Assembly: GCF_032062135.1 (NCBI RefSeq)
Contig: NC_092862.1
Coordinates: 65,673,217-65,737,216, forward strand
Length of the DNA: 64,000 bases
Direction: 5' to 3'
Source of the DNA: Pyxicephalus adspersus
Taxonomy: Eukaryota; Chordata; Amphibia; Anura; Pyxicephalidae
A program made the position numbers and the translations under genes. Shown piece after piece: positions 50,581-63,460 of the stretch (the first letter of the stretch is position 1; each line of letters starts with the position of its first letter). The notes under the pieces were generated by a model that was not told where the DNA came from, did no database searches, and worked only from the letters and a program-made list of their open reading frames with translations.

Positions 50581-51410
50581 ACACTTTTATAGGCAATGGT
50601 AGAGCCAAGACAAACCACTGAACAAAATCAGTTCTTTATTTTTTTTCTCCTCCTTGTCATAAGTAAATCACTAAAAACCAAGGAGACACCATTGGGTATC
50701 ACCATCTATCCATCACCATCTACTGCTGCTACAGTTCATTGTTTGCTGCAGTGATGAAGAGGAAAGTGAAGTATGAAAAGATTGGCATAAAGCAGATTCT
50801 TTGCTCTGCAGTCGGCCTTACAATTACCAACAGCAGCAGATTACTTCTTCTTCATTACATCAATTTTAATCATCAATCTGTCAGGCAGGAAACTGAAATA
50901 CATATTTATTTATTTAGTCACATGTCTGTCAACTAATTGTTCTCATTTGGACAAGTTGATGGGGAAGCAGTCATTTTCAGGGGTAACACAGGGAACACGA
51001 TCAACATAATAAACTATTGGCAAGGTGTTGTTTTGGGATCTGCTATATGTTACCTATATCTTGAATTCACAGTACAAAGGTTACTAAAAATATTTGGGTC
51101 TGGAAATAGTGCCTGTAATTACTATCTTGGCATTGCATAAGAATGATGGCACTCCCTTTCACAGAAGCACAAAATGTAAATCAGTATGTTGTCAAAAGTC
51201 TCTACAGCACAAAACAAGCTCAACAAACTGTACCGCATCACGTACCACATCAAGGTGGCCAGACTTATCACTTTTGTCCTTGTCAATTGTGTCATTTTCT
51301 GCATTTTTTAATGAAAGAAATTTCTGATGTTAAAAATTACCAGTCATTAGTTTGTGCAGAAATATTTTTTACAACTTATTTCCCTTTATTTTCACTTAAA
51401 TAACACACTT
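50581..51410. other. Intergenic DNA, no gene seen
   Basis: Frames at 50739-51403 overlap on both strands with no recognisable content. Confidence 0.5.
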
Positions 51411-51560
51411 TCTGTTCATATGTGACTACACTAATTTCTCCACTGTATCTATGGAGGCAGCATGGTTGTCACCCAGACAGGACATGAAAAATATCTGCCT
51501 TTGTGTGTCCCCATTACTTGATGGATTTATGGCATTAGTAGTAAAAAAAAAACACTACAT
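51411..51560 (+). repeat. Dispersed repeat fragment, partner at 63.46 kb
   Basis: CCACTGTATCTATGGAGGCA followed by GCATGGTTGTCAC matches CCACTGTATCTGTGGGAGGTG followed by TTATGGTTGTCAC at 63488. The similarity is clear for about 60 bp and weaker after. Class unknown. Confidence 0.5.
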
Positions 51561-53117
51561 TTCTGGCAAGATAACAAAATTATCTGTAAAATTGTGTTAG
51601 CCAGAATGCAGAGAACTAATGCAGCCATCTTATCTAAAGAAAGAATTTAGTTTTTGTGCGTATATACGCTTTATATCAGCAAAGAGAGAAAGAAAAACAA
51701 TTTGAGTTTTTTCCTTGCTTGGTAATATTGGGGACAAATGTCAACATTTCAATTTTTTAAGGTGTTTTCAGTTTTTATAATTCCCTGTTTTATATTTAAA
51801 TATATCTCATGCAACGCTTGTTCAACTAAAACTTCCCAATATTTTTAATGTGTTGATTTTAATTCGCCATAAATCAGGGGTAAATCTATCATTGTTTAGA
51901 TATCATGGTACAAGCCCCACTGACATGTTAAGGTTTAAATTTAAATAAGTTACATAAAATATCCTCAGTGTTCACAACATTCATCAAAGATACTCAACTT
52001 CTGAACAAAGAAATCAATGACCCTTGTTTATGTAGGCCGTGGTTAGAAACAAGGAAGCACCCCAGAGACCTGTAAAATGAATCAAAGCAAATGGAAAACA
52101 AAAACAGGAAAATCAGTATCCGCAAATAAAACCTGGAACATGTAGTATGTAACACATAAATGTATAAAAATGTAAAGCTACTATAGTGATCAATGACGTG
52201 ACTAAAAAATGTGATTGTCCTCTGATAACATAAATCTTACCAATGACCAATACTTAAAAAATTACTGACTTTTCCAAAGGAGTTGATGACACTTTCTGGT
52301 GCATTGTCCTCTTTTTTAATCAAGTGGCATGAATTTTACCTTTTAAACATATTTTAGGTGGTATATATACACACAGCTTCACTTAGCTAGGTTAGCTAAG
52401 TAGTAACACAACCACAGTATTTACGTTTATAGGTATCTGCTGCAAAGCCCAGTACACAGGACGGGGGACAAGCAATATATAAAATTGTTTTAAAGCACCT
52501 TTTGCTAAAGAGAGGTTTGAACCAATATTAATTAGTTGTACATTTACTTTACCACTTATTAGACAATAGTAAAAAAAAAATTATTTAACCACAGCAACCC
52601 GTGGCAAACATATAATTTCTGCATTAACAGAATTTACACCAGGGCGATTGGATTGGAAGATTGTGCTGGGATCCCTCCTACTGCAGACCTTCTATCTAGT
52701 TCTTACCAGATACAGAAGTCAGTGCTACCAGATTTATATGAATATGCTTAAAACTAAGAGCAATGAATCTGCTAAACACTGATCGCCATAACTTAAATCC
52801 CCCCCTTCCTCCTCATCCCCATCCCATCTCATTTCACAAATCAGTGGTCTGTATACGCCTCCTCCTCTAAGGCATATTCTGTGTTATTGACAGAGGTCCT
52901 GTAGTGATGGGGAGATGACTGATAGAACATATTACATAGATCTGATCATTTCTTGGACAAATATTATAGTTGCTGGAGGCATATCCCTACACTGAAAGTA
53001 TGTAATTTGTAGTCATGGAAAATAGTAGCTACATTAAACACAATGTCATTGCCTTGGCTCACTAAAGAATAAAGAAGTGTTCATAGCAGAGATTTAGGGT
53101 ACTCAAAGGACTGCAAC
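51561..53117. other. Intergenic DNA, no gene seen
   Basis: Between 52640 and 52870 the DNA is less AT-rich, with pyrimidine-rich CCCCCCCTTCCTCCTCATCC at 52800. This may be an old repeat. No coding signal. Confidence 0.45.
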
Positions 53118-53411
53118 TAAGGTTATGCACACATGTCAGATGATTATGACCAGAGATGAATGGTCGGGTCTATCTAAGGTGGTATGTGTACAGTGGTCGC
53201 ACAACATCGTTCATGGATCCATCCGGTTGAATACATAAACGACCAATGGGGAATAACCGCAATGTAATTGAGGGTAGGAGAGCACAGTGGGGTGCCGCTC
53301 ACTTGTCATCCCATATTTATGGAACATTGCTCATTTGTTCATCTGTCACTCTTTGCCGATTAAAATGATAATTTCCAAAGTTGAAAATTGTACTTGTGTA
53401 AGCGCCCTAGG
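53118..53411 (-). mobile_element. PIF/Harbinger-like MITE, copy E, decayed
   Basis: It begins GGTTATGCACACATGTCAGAT after TAA (53118-53120). It shares with copy D the order of CGTTCATGGATCCATCC, the GAGAGCACAGTGGGGTGCCGC block and a terminal AAAATTGTACTTGTGTAAGC. It has many more substitutions than copies A, B or D, so it is an older insertion. The right duplication (TAG) no longer matches. Confidence 0.65.
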
Positions 53412-55096
53412 GCATAAGGTAGTATAAAAAAAGTTTTTCAGAGTGACTAGGCAAGGTAATAAATGCAAAAATGCATTTTATCTGCTACTTTTCTCTGTTC
53501 CTGGAGTTCCTGGAATCTACTACAACTAGCTTGTACTCATATATATTCTTGTAATGATATGCTATATACCAATAATATCATTTAGAAGCTTTGATAGTGG
53601 TATGGAATGTGTTGTCCAAAAATTAATCAGGGTTAACCAGGGCCTAGGAGATAGTAGGGTATGCCAGGTTGTGGTTTCACCATAACAGGTAGATTTATAA
53701 ATGAGTGTGCCTTATTTATTTTCACAGGATGAAAATGCTAACATAATACCACCAGGAATATTGTGATTTTTTGAAGCTGTTGTTAGTTTGTATTGCAATA
53801 TATCTCCCTTGATATTGAGCAATTATATATATGTTAAAAATATTTTTCCAGTAATATTGGTCACGTTTGAAGTGGCAGAGAAAATAGGCTAAAAGCCTTT
53901 ACATATAGTGAATACCTTGAAAAATGTATCACTGAACACACACACGCAGGTGTTTTTCACCTTCGTGCAGCCCTAGCATTTGTTGTTCACTGAACCATTA
54001 TGTCAGGCTCAGTTGTAATTGTATTTTTCTAAGCTGCATGTTTTTATGTGTTTTATGTGTTTTTGCATTTTACCTGTGGTACAATGTTTTGCCCTTATGC
54101 AGAGATAAAGTAATTGGAATGCTTTCGCAATTTTCTCCCTGATTGATGTTTGGATAACATGCTACTCTGACCACAAATGGTGCACAAACAACCTGCATTG
54201 TGACTCACAGAAACAGAACACACGCATAGCTGCATGTGCTAATCTCTACCTAATTGCCACCTTACTTACAGTCTAGCCACATTATATAAATCAACAGGCA
54301 AAGCAAAAATGTTGCATAAACAATTTCTTCTTGTACTATGTACATCTGCATGTAAGTTAGAAAAACAAAACTGAAAACTTAACTGATAGTAACAGATTAC
54401 ACCTGGGGAAAAAGGCTTTGGGGTATTTGTTTTCATACTATCCTAATCTATCCTGATTAAAGCAGTATTTAAACATGACAGTGGCACGAAAGTGTGCAAT
54501 CTTGTTAATAAAAGGTACAAAAGCGAGGAAACAGGTACATTTACATTTCTTTAGGCCTACAAGCTGCCACTTGTTTTAATGAAACTTGTGCCGCCTCAGT
54601 GTCTCAAGCTAAAGCTTTTTACAAGGGCTCATATCATTTTTTGTCCATTGTTGAGATTCAGACTGTTTTTCAAATGCTTTTGCTGAACAGATATAATAAA
54701 AGGCATTCAACAGAAACGGTTGGAAGAAAAACAAGGACAAAGTCTAAATGGCAAAAGTATAAACAAAAATATATACAGAAATGGTTAGAGATCTAGTACT
54801 ACTGGCACAATTTTATACGCTATAGGTCAAAGGGAGTCCTCTCGTGTTTCCAAAGACTCTTTTGCTTGTTTACTTTAATTCCAAATTTGAGGTTTAAAAA
54901 TATGGAGATTTTTGCTTAATAGATTTTTTGTGATTTCAGGTAGGGAGAGAATATACCCGGAGAACTAGCAGTGTAGTATGTTAAATTCTATTTGTATGAA
55001 CTGCTGGATTTAGTTCCTTATTCAAAGTAAGGATAATTCTTTTTCTTCAGTTTCTATTCCTGTGAAAGGTTATTGGTACTAACTGTAAACTGTGTG
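53412..55096. other. AT-rich intergenic DNA, no gene seen
   Basis: The region is unique-looking. CACACACACGCAG at 53937 is the only simple repeat. Confidence 0.5.
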
Positions 55097-55640
55097 GCTT
55101 AGGGCAGATTCAGAATTTTAAGGTGCAGCAAAATGAATGTTTTAACATGCCACAATAACTCACAAATCTAAGGGTGGTGTGTTGTAGTGCTGTTGTTGGC
55201 TTGTAGTGCACCACAATCCACAGCCGTGAGCCACCAATGCATTGTCGTCTGCGTTAACAAAAAACAGTGCAAGTCCAATATAAATGTTTTGGCTGTCAAT
55301 TTGAAATAAATGGGCTGAATGGGCTTTTTGAGAAAAAAATTGTGTTACATAACAGAACAATCAAGGTCAGACAATGCCTGAAGGGTGAGTTTTTTTATAC
55401 ATTAAGGCCAGTTTTAGACCTTTTTTTTTAGACCAATTACCTGCAGTGCATCAACACTTCCACTTTATTGTAAGTCTTGCTGCATGTTAACATAAACTGC
55501 ACTGAGAAATCCATTGGGTATAAATAGGATGCCAATGTATGGTATGGGATCTTTTTTTTTTTTTTTGCACAGTGCTTTAAAATATACACCATGTGCCTTT
55601 TTATGCACCGCTGTGTGTATGCATTGCCCATTACCCATCA
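55097..55640. repeat. Probable MITE or dispersed repeat, class unclear
   Basis: GCTTAGGGCAGATTCAGAAT at the left and CATTAAGGCCAGTTTTAGACC at 55402 look like two versions of one starting phrase, so this may be two related elements. The middle contains GTAGTGCACCACAATCCACAG and GCCGTGAGCCACCAATGCAT, more GC-rich than the flanks. The right end is placed at GCATTGCCCATTACCC. No duplication is visible. Confidence 0.4.
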
Positions 55641-56944
55641 TACAAAATTGAGCAAGATTAAATATAATGTCTTTATATGTTTATTATATATGTTATTATC
55701 AGGATTAGTGTAATACTGTTTTTCTGTTTTTATTTTTAAATTAAACTTGTAGTTGGAGTGGTTGACTTTTCTTTTGTATGTTTATTTGTTTGTTTGTATG
55801 CTTACTTTCCTTTGAATCAAACATGTTGTTCACAAGGTCCAATAGCTTCAGCTGAATTTTACACACACTTTAGAGCAGTTCTTATTTGATCATTAATTTA
55901 TACAAGCCCCCAAATTTGAACAACTGAGCCTCATGAAATGGCATTTTTCCTTTAAAAATGACCATAAAAGGTGCTGCACATGAACATAAATCATCATTCA
56001 GCAACCATACTGGAGGATGGTTTAAATATGGCAGCAAGTCTGTGGTTAGCATTATATAGGTGGTTGTTGATGACACTTGATTTATTCATACAAGACTTTT
56101 CTGAATAATTACACTAATTAAAATGAAAAGAATTACAAAGGAAGATCACCTTCAGTATTTATTAAAGTAAACAATTGTGAATAAAAATTCAAGATGTTCA
56201 CATTGTATCATGTAATTAAAGGCTGGTGCCATATTCCAGTTCCATCTAGACAGCACTGATTACTAATACACATACTGTACCTAGTACTGATAAAACATGC
56301 CAAGACACCGTGCACACCTTTTCCTCAAGTGAAAAACACACACATTGTCTCCGTGGTGATGATGATAAAATATGTTAGAGATGGAAGACGCCTCTTCCTC
56401 AAGCAAAGTAGGCTGACCGTCCTTTTCATGGAAAGATTTTGAAAATGATTTAATGTGTCATGTAGTGGCAGATGGAGAAACACTTAAATGTGACAACTAA
56501 TTATCTAAACAAGACGAGCAATAGGAGATGCTTGACTGGAATGTACATTAGTCGTACATCCAATTATCTGTTTGCATGCAAGCACGTTGCTATATCTGTA
56601 GTACGGGTATGTAGGCAGGGAAGGGAGGGGAATTTTTGTTTTTCACAAACTCATGTTTTCTATACTTTGTAAACCATTTATCTAACATCTCATTTTTATA
56701 TAAAAGATGAATACAGGATGCATCCATGACACTATATTTGCAAGTTATGCTTGCCTTTCATTTAGCAGTCTATGTAATCTGGTTGATCTGATTGCTAATA
56801 TTTCCACCATAAACAGTTTTTATTTACAATACAGATGTAACATCACTGAATATTGGGTTATCAGGATTATTCTCATTGCAAGATAGATAATGACTATAAT
56901 TCTCAATGTGATGCTATTAAAATTGTATTTTTTAAAGTTGAAGC
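55641..56944. other. AT-rich intergenic DNA, no gene seen
   Basis: TTTGTTTGTTTGTATG at 55787 is a short simple run. Otherwise I see nothing. Confidence 0.5.
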
Positions 56945-57992
56945 TTAACCACCTGGGCGTTACACTGATGTCTAGATTTCTGTACCAAAAGCGTTACACT
57001 GTTTTTCATGAAATTTTTTTTTTAAATTGTAGACCTGTAACTTACAGAAATATGTCCGAACAGGGTTCTAGTAGATATCATGAATATAAAAAATGTTTGA
57101 AACACACAATCATGTAAAAAAAAAAAAAATTACTTTTAATAAAATTAAATAAAAGACACAAAAATCAGGTTAAACAAGAATACATAAATAAATGAAAAAT
57201 ACTGAAAATGCGATAATTCGGTATACTGTATAGTAATATATTTTTCTAAAACACCTTCCTAGTGTCCGTCACATACCTATAGACAAAACCACATAAATAT
57301 ATTTTCTATTATTTTGTATTGGATTGGATGCAGGACTTTGTATTCAATCCAATCCAAAATGAGAACAAAATTCAAACTCTCATTTTGTATTGGATTAAAT
57401 ACAAACTCCTGTATCCAATTCAATACAAAATGAGAGTTTGAATTTACCAATTACATGCTTTGTATTTATTTTGAATTATTTTGTATTGGATTGGATACAG
57501 GAGTTTGTATTCAATCCAATACAAAATGTGTTTGAATGAGTTTGAATTTGAATTTTCCCGCACACGCGCCGACGTTATCGCCGAGGGACACGCACACGCT
57601 ACGGCCGGAGAAGAAGCCGGCCGGCTTCTTCTTCTCCGCCGGCCGGCTTCTTCTCGGAGAAGGCACCCGACGCTGGAGGGGGAACACGACGCTGGATGAT
57701 CACAGCGGGACCAGGTAAGAAGCCGGCCGGCGGAGAAGAAGAAGCCGGCCGGTGGAAAAGAAGATGCCGGCCGGCTTCTAACCTGGTCACGCTGGTTCTC
57801 GGAGAAGGCACCCGACACTGGAGAGGGAGATTGACGCTGGAGGACGACGCTGGAACACGAACACGACGCTGGATGATAACAGCGGGACCAGGTAAGTGAT
57901 GATTTTAATACAGGGGGAAAAGTTCGGGCTTATCGATAATTTCAACTTTTTTTAGCCCGAACCAAGGTCGGGTTTAACGGTTGGGTGGTTAA
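56945..57992. mobile_element. TTAA-flanked non-autonomous element, 1.04 kb, AT/GC chimera
   Basis: The element (56949-57988) begins CCACCTGGGCGTTA and ends TAACGGTTGGGTGG, with TTAA on each side (56945-56948, 57989-57992). TTAA duplication is used by Kolobok and piggyBac. The ends lack the CCC...GGG of piggyBac, so Kolobok is slightly favoured. The left 600 bp is AT-rich and holds three copies of a palindromic module. From 57555 it switches sharply to GC- and CpG-rich DNA with GCCGGCCGGCTTCTT and GACGCTGGA repeats. CAGGTAAG occurs twice (57711, 57890). The overlapping frames at 57444-57899 are repeat translations with low-complexity Arg/Pro/Ser content, not genes. Confidence 0.75.
57312..57528. 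repeat. Three copies of a ~50-bp palindromic module
   Basis: The modules at 57312-57360, 57382-57432 and 57478-57528 each start ATTTTGTATTGGATT and end in its inverse, AATCCAATACAAAAT (with variants). The middle copy has its spacer inverted (ACAAACTCCTGTATCC against GGATACAGGAGTTTGT). They are part of the AT-rich half of the TTAA element. Confidence 0.85.
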
Positions 57993-58366
57993 ACTGCACA
58001 TATGTTGTCTTTGTTTTCAAATCTCATTAAAAGTCTAAGAAGTTTAAAAAAACTTTCCTGTTGCAGCTGAAGTAATAACTGGTACTAGATTTCAGCATTG
58101 CATAGATATTTTTTTACCCATATTTAGTTAATGAATTACATGTAAAGATGAAAAAAGCTATAATTGAATACTGTTTGGGTTGTTAGCGCTCAAATAATCA
58201 AAACCAAACTATTGTAAATATGAGCAATAATTCACTAAATCACTGGTTTGGAACTCCTTTCCAAAATAAGTGTAAGATGGTATGCACAAAATGTAAATCA
58301 GCAGGTAAGAGAATGGGAAATCAGTGGTGACTTTGAATTCCATATTATTTTGTATTGTTACAACTG
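57993..58366. other. Intergenic DNA, no gene seen
   Basis: Short spacer between two mobile elements, AT-rich, with no signal. Confidence 0.5.
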
Positions 58367-58591
58367 TGGGCCTGATTTATTAAAGCTCTCCAAGGCTGTA
58401 GAGGATACATGTTCATCAGTGAACCTGGGTGATCCAGCAAACCTGGAATAGATTTCTTAAAATCATTTGCTATTTGTTAGCAAATGTTTTCAATCCAGGA
58501 CCAGATCCATTCCAGGTTTGCTGGATTACCCAGGTTCGCTGATAAAAGTGTATCCTCTCTAGTCTTGGAGAGCTTTAATAAATCAGGCCCA
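58367..58591. mobile_element. Foldback MITE (TGGGCC termini), copy 2
   Basis: The 225-bp unit runs from TGGGCCTGATTTATTAAAGC to GCTTTAATAAATCAGGCCCA. The arms are almost perfectly inverse over about 85 bp each (GATCCAGCAAACCTGGAAT / ATTCCAGGTTTGCTGGAT) and the loop is short and AT-rich. It is slightly shorter than the 26.1-kb copy but in the same arrangement. Confidence 0.88.
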
Positions 58592-59216
58592 ATGTGTCAA
58601 CTATGTAATTCTTTACAAATTTAGGAAATTCACCCTACTATCATGCAAAATTATACAAATATTTGAAAGCAGAGAATGATATCACCTGAAACATATTTTG
58701 GCTTTTTAGTGGTCACACAATTCTAGAGAATACAGTATATTGATAACTGTGAGAGATATAAGACAGTGTCTCCTGCCTTACATACAAATGAGTAAAGTTG
58801 GCTTTTAATATTTGTTGATAAAGATTCAAATAATTTTCTTTGACAGAAAAGGAATGCCCAACAACATTTACAGTCATAACTAGGATATAAATAAATAAAC
58901 AAATTTATTGAAAACCCCTATTTTTACTTTCTAGAAGGTATGTCTGTGTGTACTCAGTAAAAAACTACCTGTTATCTGAATTTAAGTTTAATAAAAAAAA
59001 GTTTTTATTTGTATGCATTTACATTAAAGGAGATATATTCTTTGTACCCATGACAGTCATCAGTAGGGCAAACATACATGTAAACATAAAAAGATTAAAC
59101 CACTATGTGAAAATTCCCCCCTTGATTACAGAGCATGGATTTATACTGGACAAAATTATGGAATGTATTGGAATGTCTTTGCCCAGTTAACCCTCACAGT
59201 GCCACATCCCAAATAT

Positions 59217-59217
<1 letters not shown>
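58592..59217. other. Intergenic DNA, no gene seen
   Basis: AT-rich, no recognisable feature. Confidence 0.5.

Positions 59218-59248
<31 letters not shown>
59218..59248 (+). repeat. (TAA)n microsatellite
   Basis: About ten uninterrupted TAA units. Unlike the other TAA runs here, no L2 3' UTR precedes it, so it may have arisen independently. Confidence 0.9.
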
Positions 59249-59616
59249 TTAGAGGACACAATGTATACCACCTAAAGTAAATTGTATACAGGATTTTAAG
59301 GTACATATCTTCAGAGCAGTTAACAGATATACTCAAATTTCCTAAAATTCAAACATCTTTTAATTACAAAAATATTTTTCCATAAAAACATATACAAAAA
59401 CAAGTCATATAACACCACATAGAAACTTTGTTAAAAATCATTTTCATACATATAGAAAGGTTTTTCCAAATTAATTTCTTATCCAAGCAGTTGGTTTACA
59501 TATTTGTACCCATGAACACCATTCTCTAAATTCAGTCAACACATTTCACGAACATGTTTCTGCTTCCTCAGGAGTTTTAAAAGAAAAACAACCAAGTACT
59601 GTAGCAAAATAAATAA

Positions 59617-59619
<3 letters not shown>
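59249..59619. other. AT-rich intergenic DNA, no gene seen
   Basis: No feature recognised. Confidence 0.5.
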
Positions 59620-59657
<38 letters not shown>

Positions 59658-59677
59658 TATATATATATATATATACA
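59620..59677. repeat. (TA)n microsatellite with a T interruption
   Basis: Two TA arrays of roughly 11 units each are separated by a run of nine to ten T near 59647-59657. Confidence 0.9.
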
Positions 59678-62600
59678 TATCAATAAATTAAACATTATAT
59701 ATGGAGTTGGTTTACAAACAAACAAATAAATGAAATTAAGCAACATAGTTTTTAGTCGGAAAATCAATATACCACAACCAGGGATCTCTATATTTCAACC
59801 TTAGGCAAAAGAGGTTCCACAGAGCCATTAATGCATATCAAACAGTTAGTATCATTGGTCTCAATGCATCCAAAGGTATTGTAGTGTATGGAATGTAATT
59901 GGATTATTAGGTGCAGCGTTATGCATCATTAACATTCAGGCTTTATTCAACATCTAAAATATCTAAAGGATCATAGGACATGTAGTTTATGCTAAAGTAC
60001 TAACTACAGGACAGTACACCAAACACTCCCCAAAGTACATCTCATTCATTTTCCTAGAAACTAGAGCAGCCCATAAAAAAGGGCGTGCATAATCAACAGG
60101 ATAAACAGGTATGGCTGTACAATAAAATTAGTTAATATCCTTGCTATATATGTTCAGTTCATAATGTGTTGCATACTAATCAATATTATTTGAATTGATT
60201 TAGTATTAGAGAGACTTTATCGCTGGAATGTATACCATTCACATTAAATTTGGTCTGTATATACTGATACACACATTTCCAACATTATCAGATAATCAAT
60301 TCCACATGATACATGAAATGCCTAGTTTAAGAAATTAATGGCCTTGGTGAATACTTTAGGCTTCTTTCACCCAATTCCATAAGCAAGTAAACACTGTGTA
60401 AACAATGTATTGTAAATTATTATAATTATGTTCTTGTGCTAGAATTTTTAGAGACATTATCATTTGCCAAAAACATATTATAGCGTATACATCTAGTATT
60501 AGTTTCTGCACCATAGACAGGATACTTAGAACAATGTTAGACCTTAATGTAAACAGTATGATTTTCTTCCTCCTAACTTTGGCAAAGCTTTTCTAAATGG
60601 AAACGAAACAAAAGCTTATACTGCAAAAAAAGACTGAGTTTGGAAAGAGTAAAGTGCAAGTACAAAGCATGTGTCATAGTTTATATTATCCTAATAGCAT
60701 GTTTTACAATGAGTAATGGAACCTTAAATTAAAGGCAGTCATACAGAAAATATGGCAGATTGAAAATCCTAAAATAAGTCATTAAAGAACAATACAGATG
60801 TCAAGCTAGCTGTATTTAAAGGAAACCTCCACTTTAGCTAATGAAAATTGATTAAATATTTGTTTTGTATTAAAGACATTTTCTCAGCTGAAAACACTGC
60901 CCAATGTGTTGCATACTTGTACCCATAAGGTGCTAAAGTGTACCTGTGGTCAGGCTATGGACATTGAAGAGCTCAGCTCAAAAGAGGAGGATGCATACCA
61001 AATTCTCCTAATAAGACTTTGTTAATCCAGTTATTATTCTCCACTTCATGTGTTCCTTCTCAATGAGCTTAATCTATGGATGAAGAAAGATCACTGGATC
61101 CAAAAAGCATAAATGGTATTACTTGAGTTTGACATGCATCCTCCATTCTTTTTAGTTGGGATTCTGATAAAGCTTTGGATGAGCTGAGGAAAATGCCACA
61201 AGTTAGATACAAAAAAACTATTAACAAGCAGATGCAATGCAAAGCAATGAGCCGTAAAACATGTCCCCACTCAACTTCGTAGCTTCAGGCACAGGGGGAG
61301 AAATTCACCCTCAAAGTTCAAAGCAGACACACTAAAGTAAAGTCATTCTCTCAGCAATCTGGATTACACCCCTTAAGTAGTCATTTAGCAGCCTTCCAGC
61401 CATCCCATACCTAATGTATATGTAGGGATGTTAAGAAAATATGTTGAGAAGATAATCTAAATGACTTCAGTGCTTTTGCTGAGATCCTTGAGGGTGCATT
61501 TCTCAGAGTACCAACAGCAACAGATGTTAGTATTGGTCTGTTTTTAATCCTGTTTATTCCTGGTGTATAATGTATACATTTATGTCCATAGCAGGTTCAC
61601 ATTAGGGGCATGTAAGGAAGAACCAGCATTCTTTTTATGTTCAGACTACTGATGGCTTTCATTGGGTGACTGGTTGGGTTAGGTTGTCATCATATAATTT
61701 ATACTGCAGTGACCACTGTTACAATTTCTTCTGCTTGTAACAGAACCTGACTTAGGGCAAGGCAGTAGAGATGATGAAATGATGGTGAAGTGAAAAAAGT
61801 CTTAGAAAACAGGATTTTGAGTCCGTAATAAATGTAATCCTGCATCATTATCTTTATCACCATGGGCATTTCTTGCACATTCACAAGATTTCAGCCATAT
61901 CACCAAGATGTAGTACTGGTGGTATTGTTTAATGAACATTTCCATTTTGTACTTAGAACACATTAAATAATGACCCTTGTTATTCTCAAAGGAAAAGTCC
62001 TTGCCCTTGCAAAGTGCAATATAAGACGGTTAACGGAGAATTAAAAAATAAAAATCTGCTTTAAAATTTTAAAATCGTGACATGCTTCCAATTTTGCTAG
62101 GATAGCAAGGGTTTCAGTGTGAACCCTCCAAAAATGATCTATATGTCCAATATTCATGAAACACTTCTATATTGGAATACAAGTCGAAGGTCAGATCTAC
62201 TACATAATGCCCTAATGTAGTTCCCCGATCAAGAATCTTGACAAGGTTCCCTTTACCTTGCAAAATGGCATTGCTATCCACTTGTCATCCCCTTCATATC
62301 TATGAAACATTTGTCAGTCCACAAGCATATCAAACACTAGGGATGGCTGTGTGTGTGCATATCTGCTTGACAACTGTTACTTTAACTTTATTTTTCAAAG
62401 TCCTGAGAAAAAAAACAAATTCTGCTGTTCTGGTGCATACTATAGATGATAAATGCTTTTTATTGCTTGGAAAGGCTGTCAAGCATCCACAGGGTAGAAT
62501 TACATCAGCTTGTAGTGAAGGCTGCTCTGTTTTCACAACGACAGGAAAGCATTTTTGGCAGCTTAACATCTGCTAAAAAGGGCAGAGACTTTACCAGCCA

Positions 62601-63460
62601 TGTTCAAACCCTTTCCAGCTTTGGATAGCCGTTAGGAATTTCTGAACCAATAAATGTAAAGCCACTTTGGTGCTAGGGAGCAGTTTGAAGCATAATAACA
62701 AATGGACATTTGACTAGATCCAGATAAACTAAAATGAATCTTCAATTGGTACAGTGTATTCATGGTATTTAGGAAGAACCTGACAGTGCATTGGGGCTTG
62801 AAACCTGAGAGTGCATTTTATATATTTTACCAGTTCCACTTCATGCTGTTGTTGACAAAGTGCATCATGCTACTTTACTGGTGCCCAAGTGTGCAGTGCA
62901 GGAACTACCCTGTTAGGAGTAATAAATCTGGCTCAGTATTCATCTTCAAGGCTGAGTGTACTTTATAACTTTCAGAAGCATTTTAAATTACTTACTTGGT
63001 ATAGTGTTAACTGCAACACAAGCATCTTGGCTAAGTAAGCATTACATTTGTGGAAAGATCAATGTCTAGATACATATTCTGCTATACATTGCTTGATGGA
63101 TGACCGAAAATGTAAGCCTATGCTTGCTACTGTTAGGATAAAGCTGCTTGATATGTGTGTGTATGCCATTCCTTCACCTTCATCACTGCAGTAAATGATG
63201 GAGACATATTGGGCAGAAAAGAGACCATTACAGTAATGATAGATCATGCATTATCAAAAGTCTGCTAGAATAAAAAGTTTGCAGAAAGAAGTATGAGTAT
63301 AGATGTCATTCCCAGACACTGCTTCTCTGGGATATGGTTTAGAGTGTCTCTAAACCTGAAATAAAAAATGCACTATATCGTAGCTAATCTGTCCTGCAGT
63401 TTTCTTTTCCAGGCTTTTTTTTTTCTTTTTTCTTGGTAACCCTGCAAATACCATACTTCC
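59678..63460. other. Long AT-rich intergenic stretch, no gene seen
   Basis: The longest frames (62238-62576 on + and 62330-62569 on -) overlap each other and carry no domain. I found no repeat termini. Confidence 0.5.

Noticed and set aside
57444..57899. Overlapping Arg/Pro/Ser-rich frames on both strands
   Set aside because: They lie in the GCCGGCCGGC and GACGCTGGA repeats of the TTAA element; low complexity and repeat-driven.
62238..62628. Overlapping frames of 112, 79 and 60 codons
   Set aside because: Frames on opposite strands over the same bases with no domain; expected by chance at this window size.
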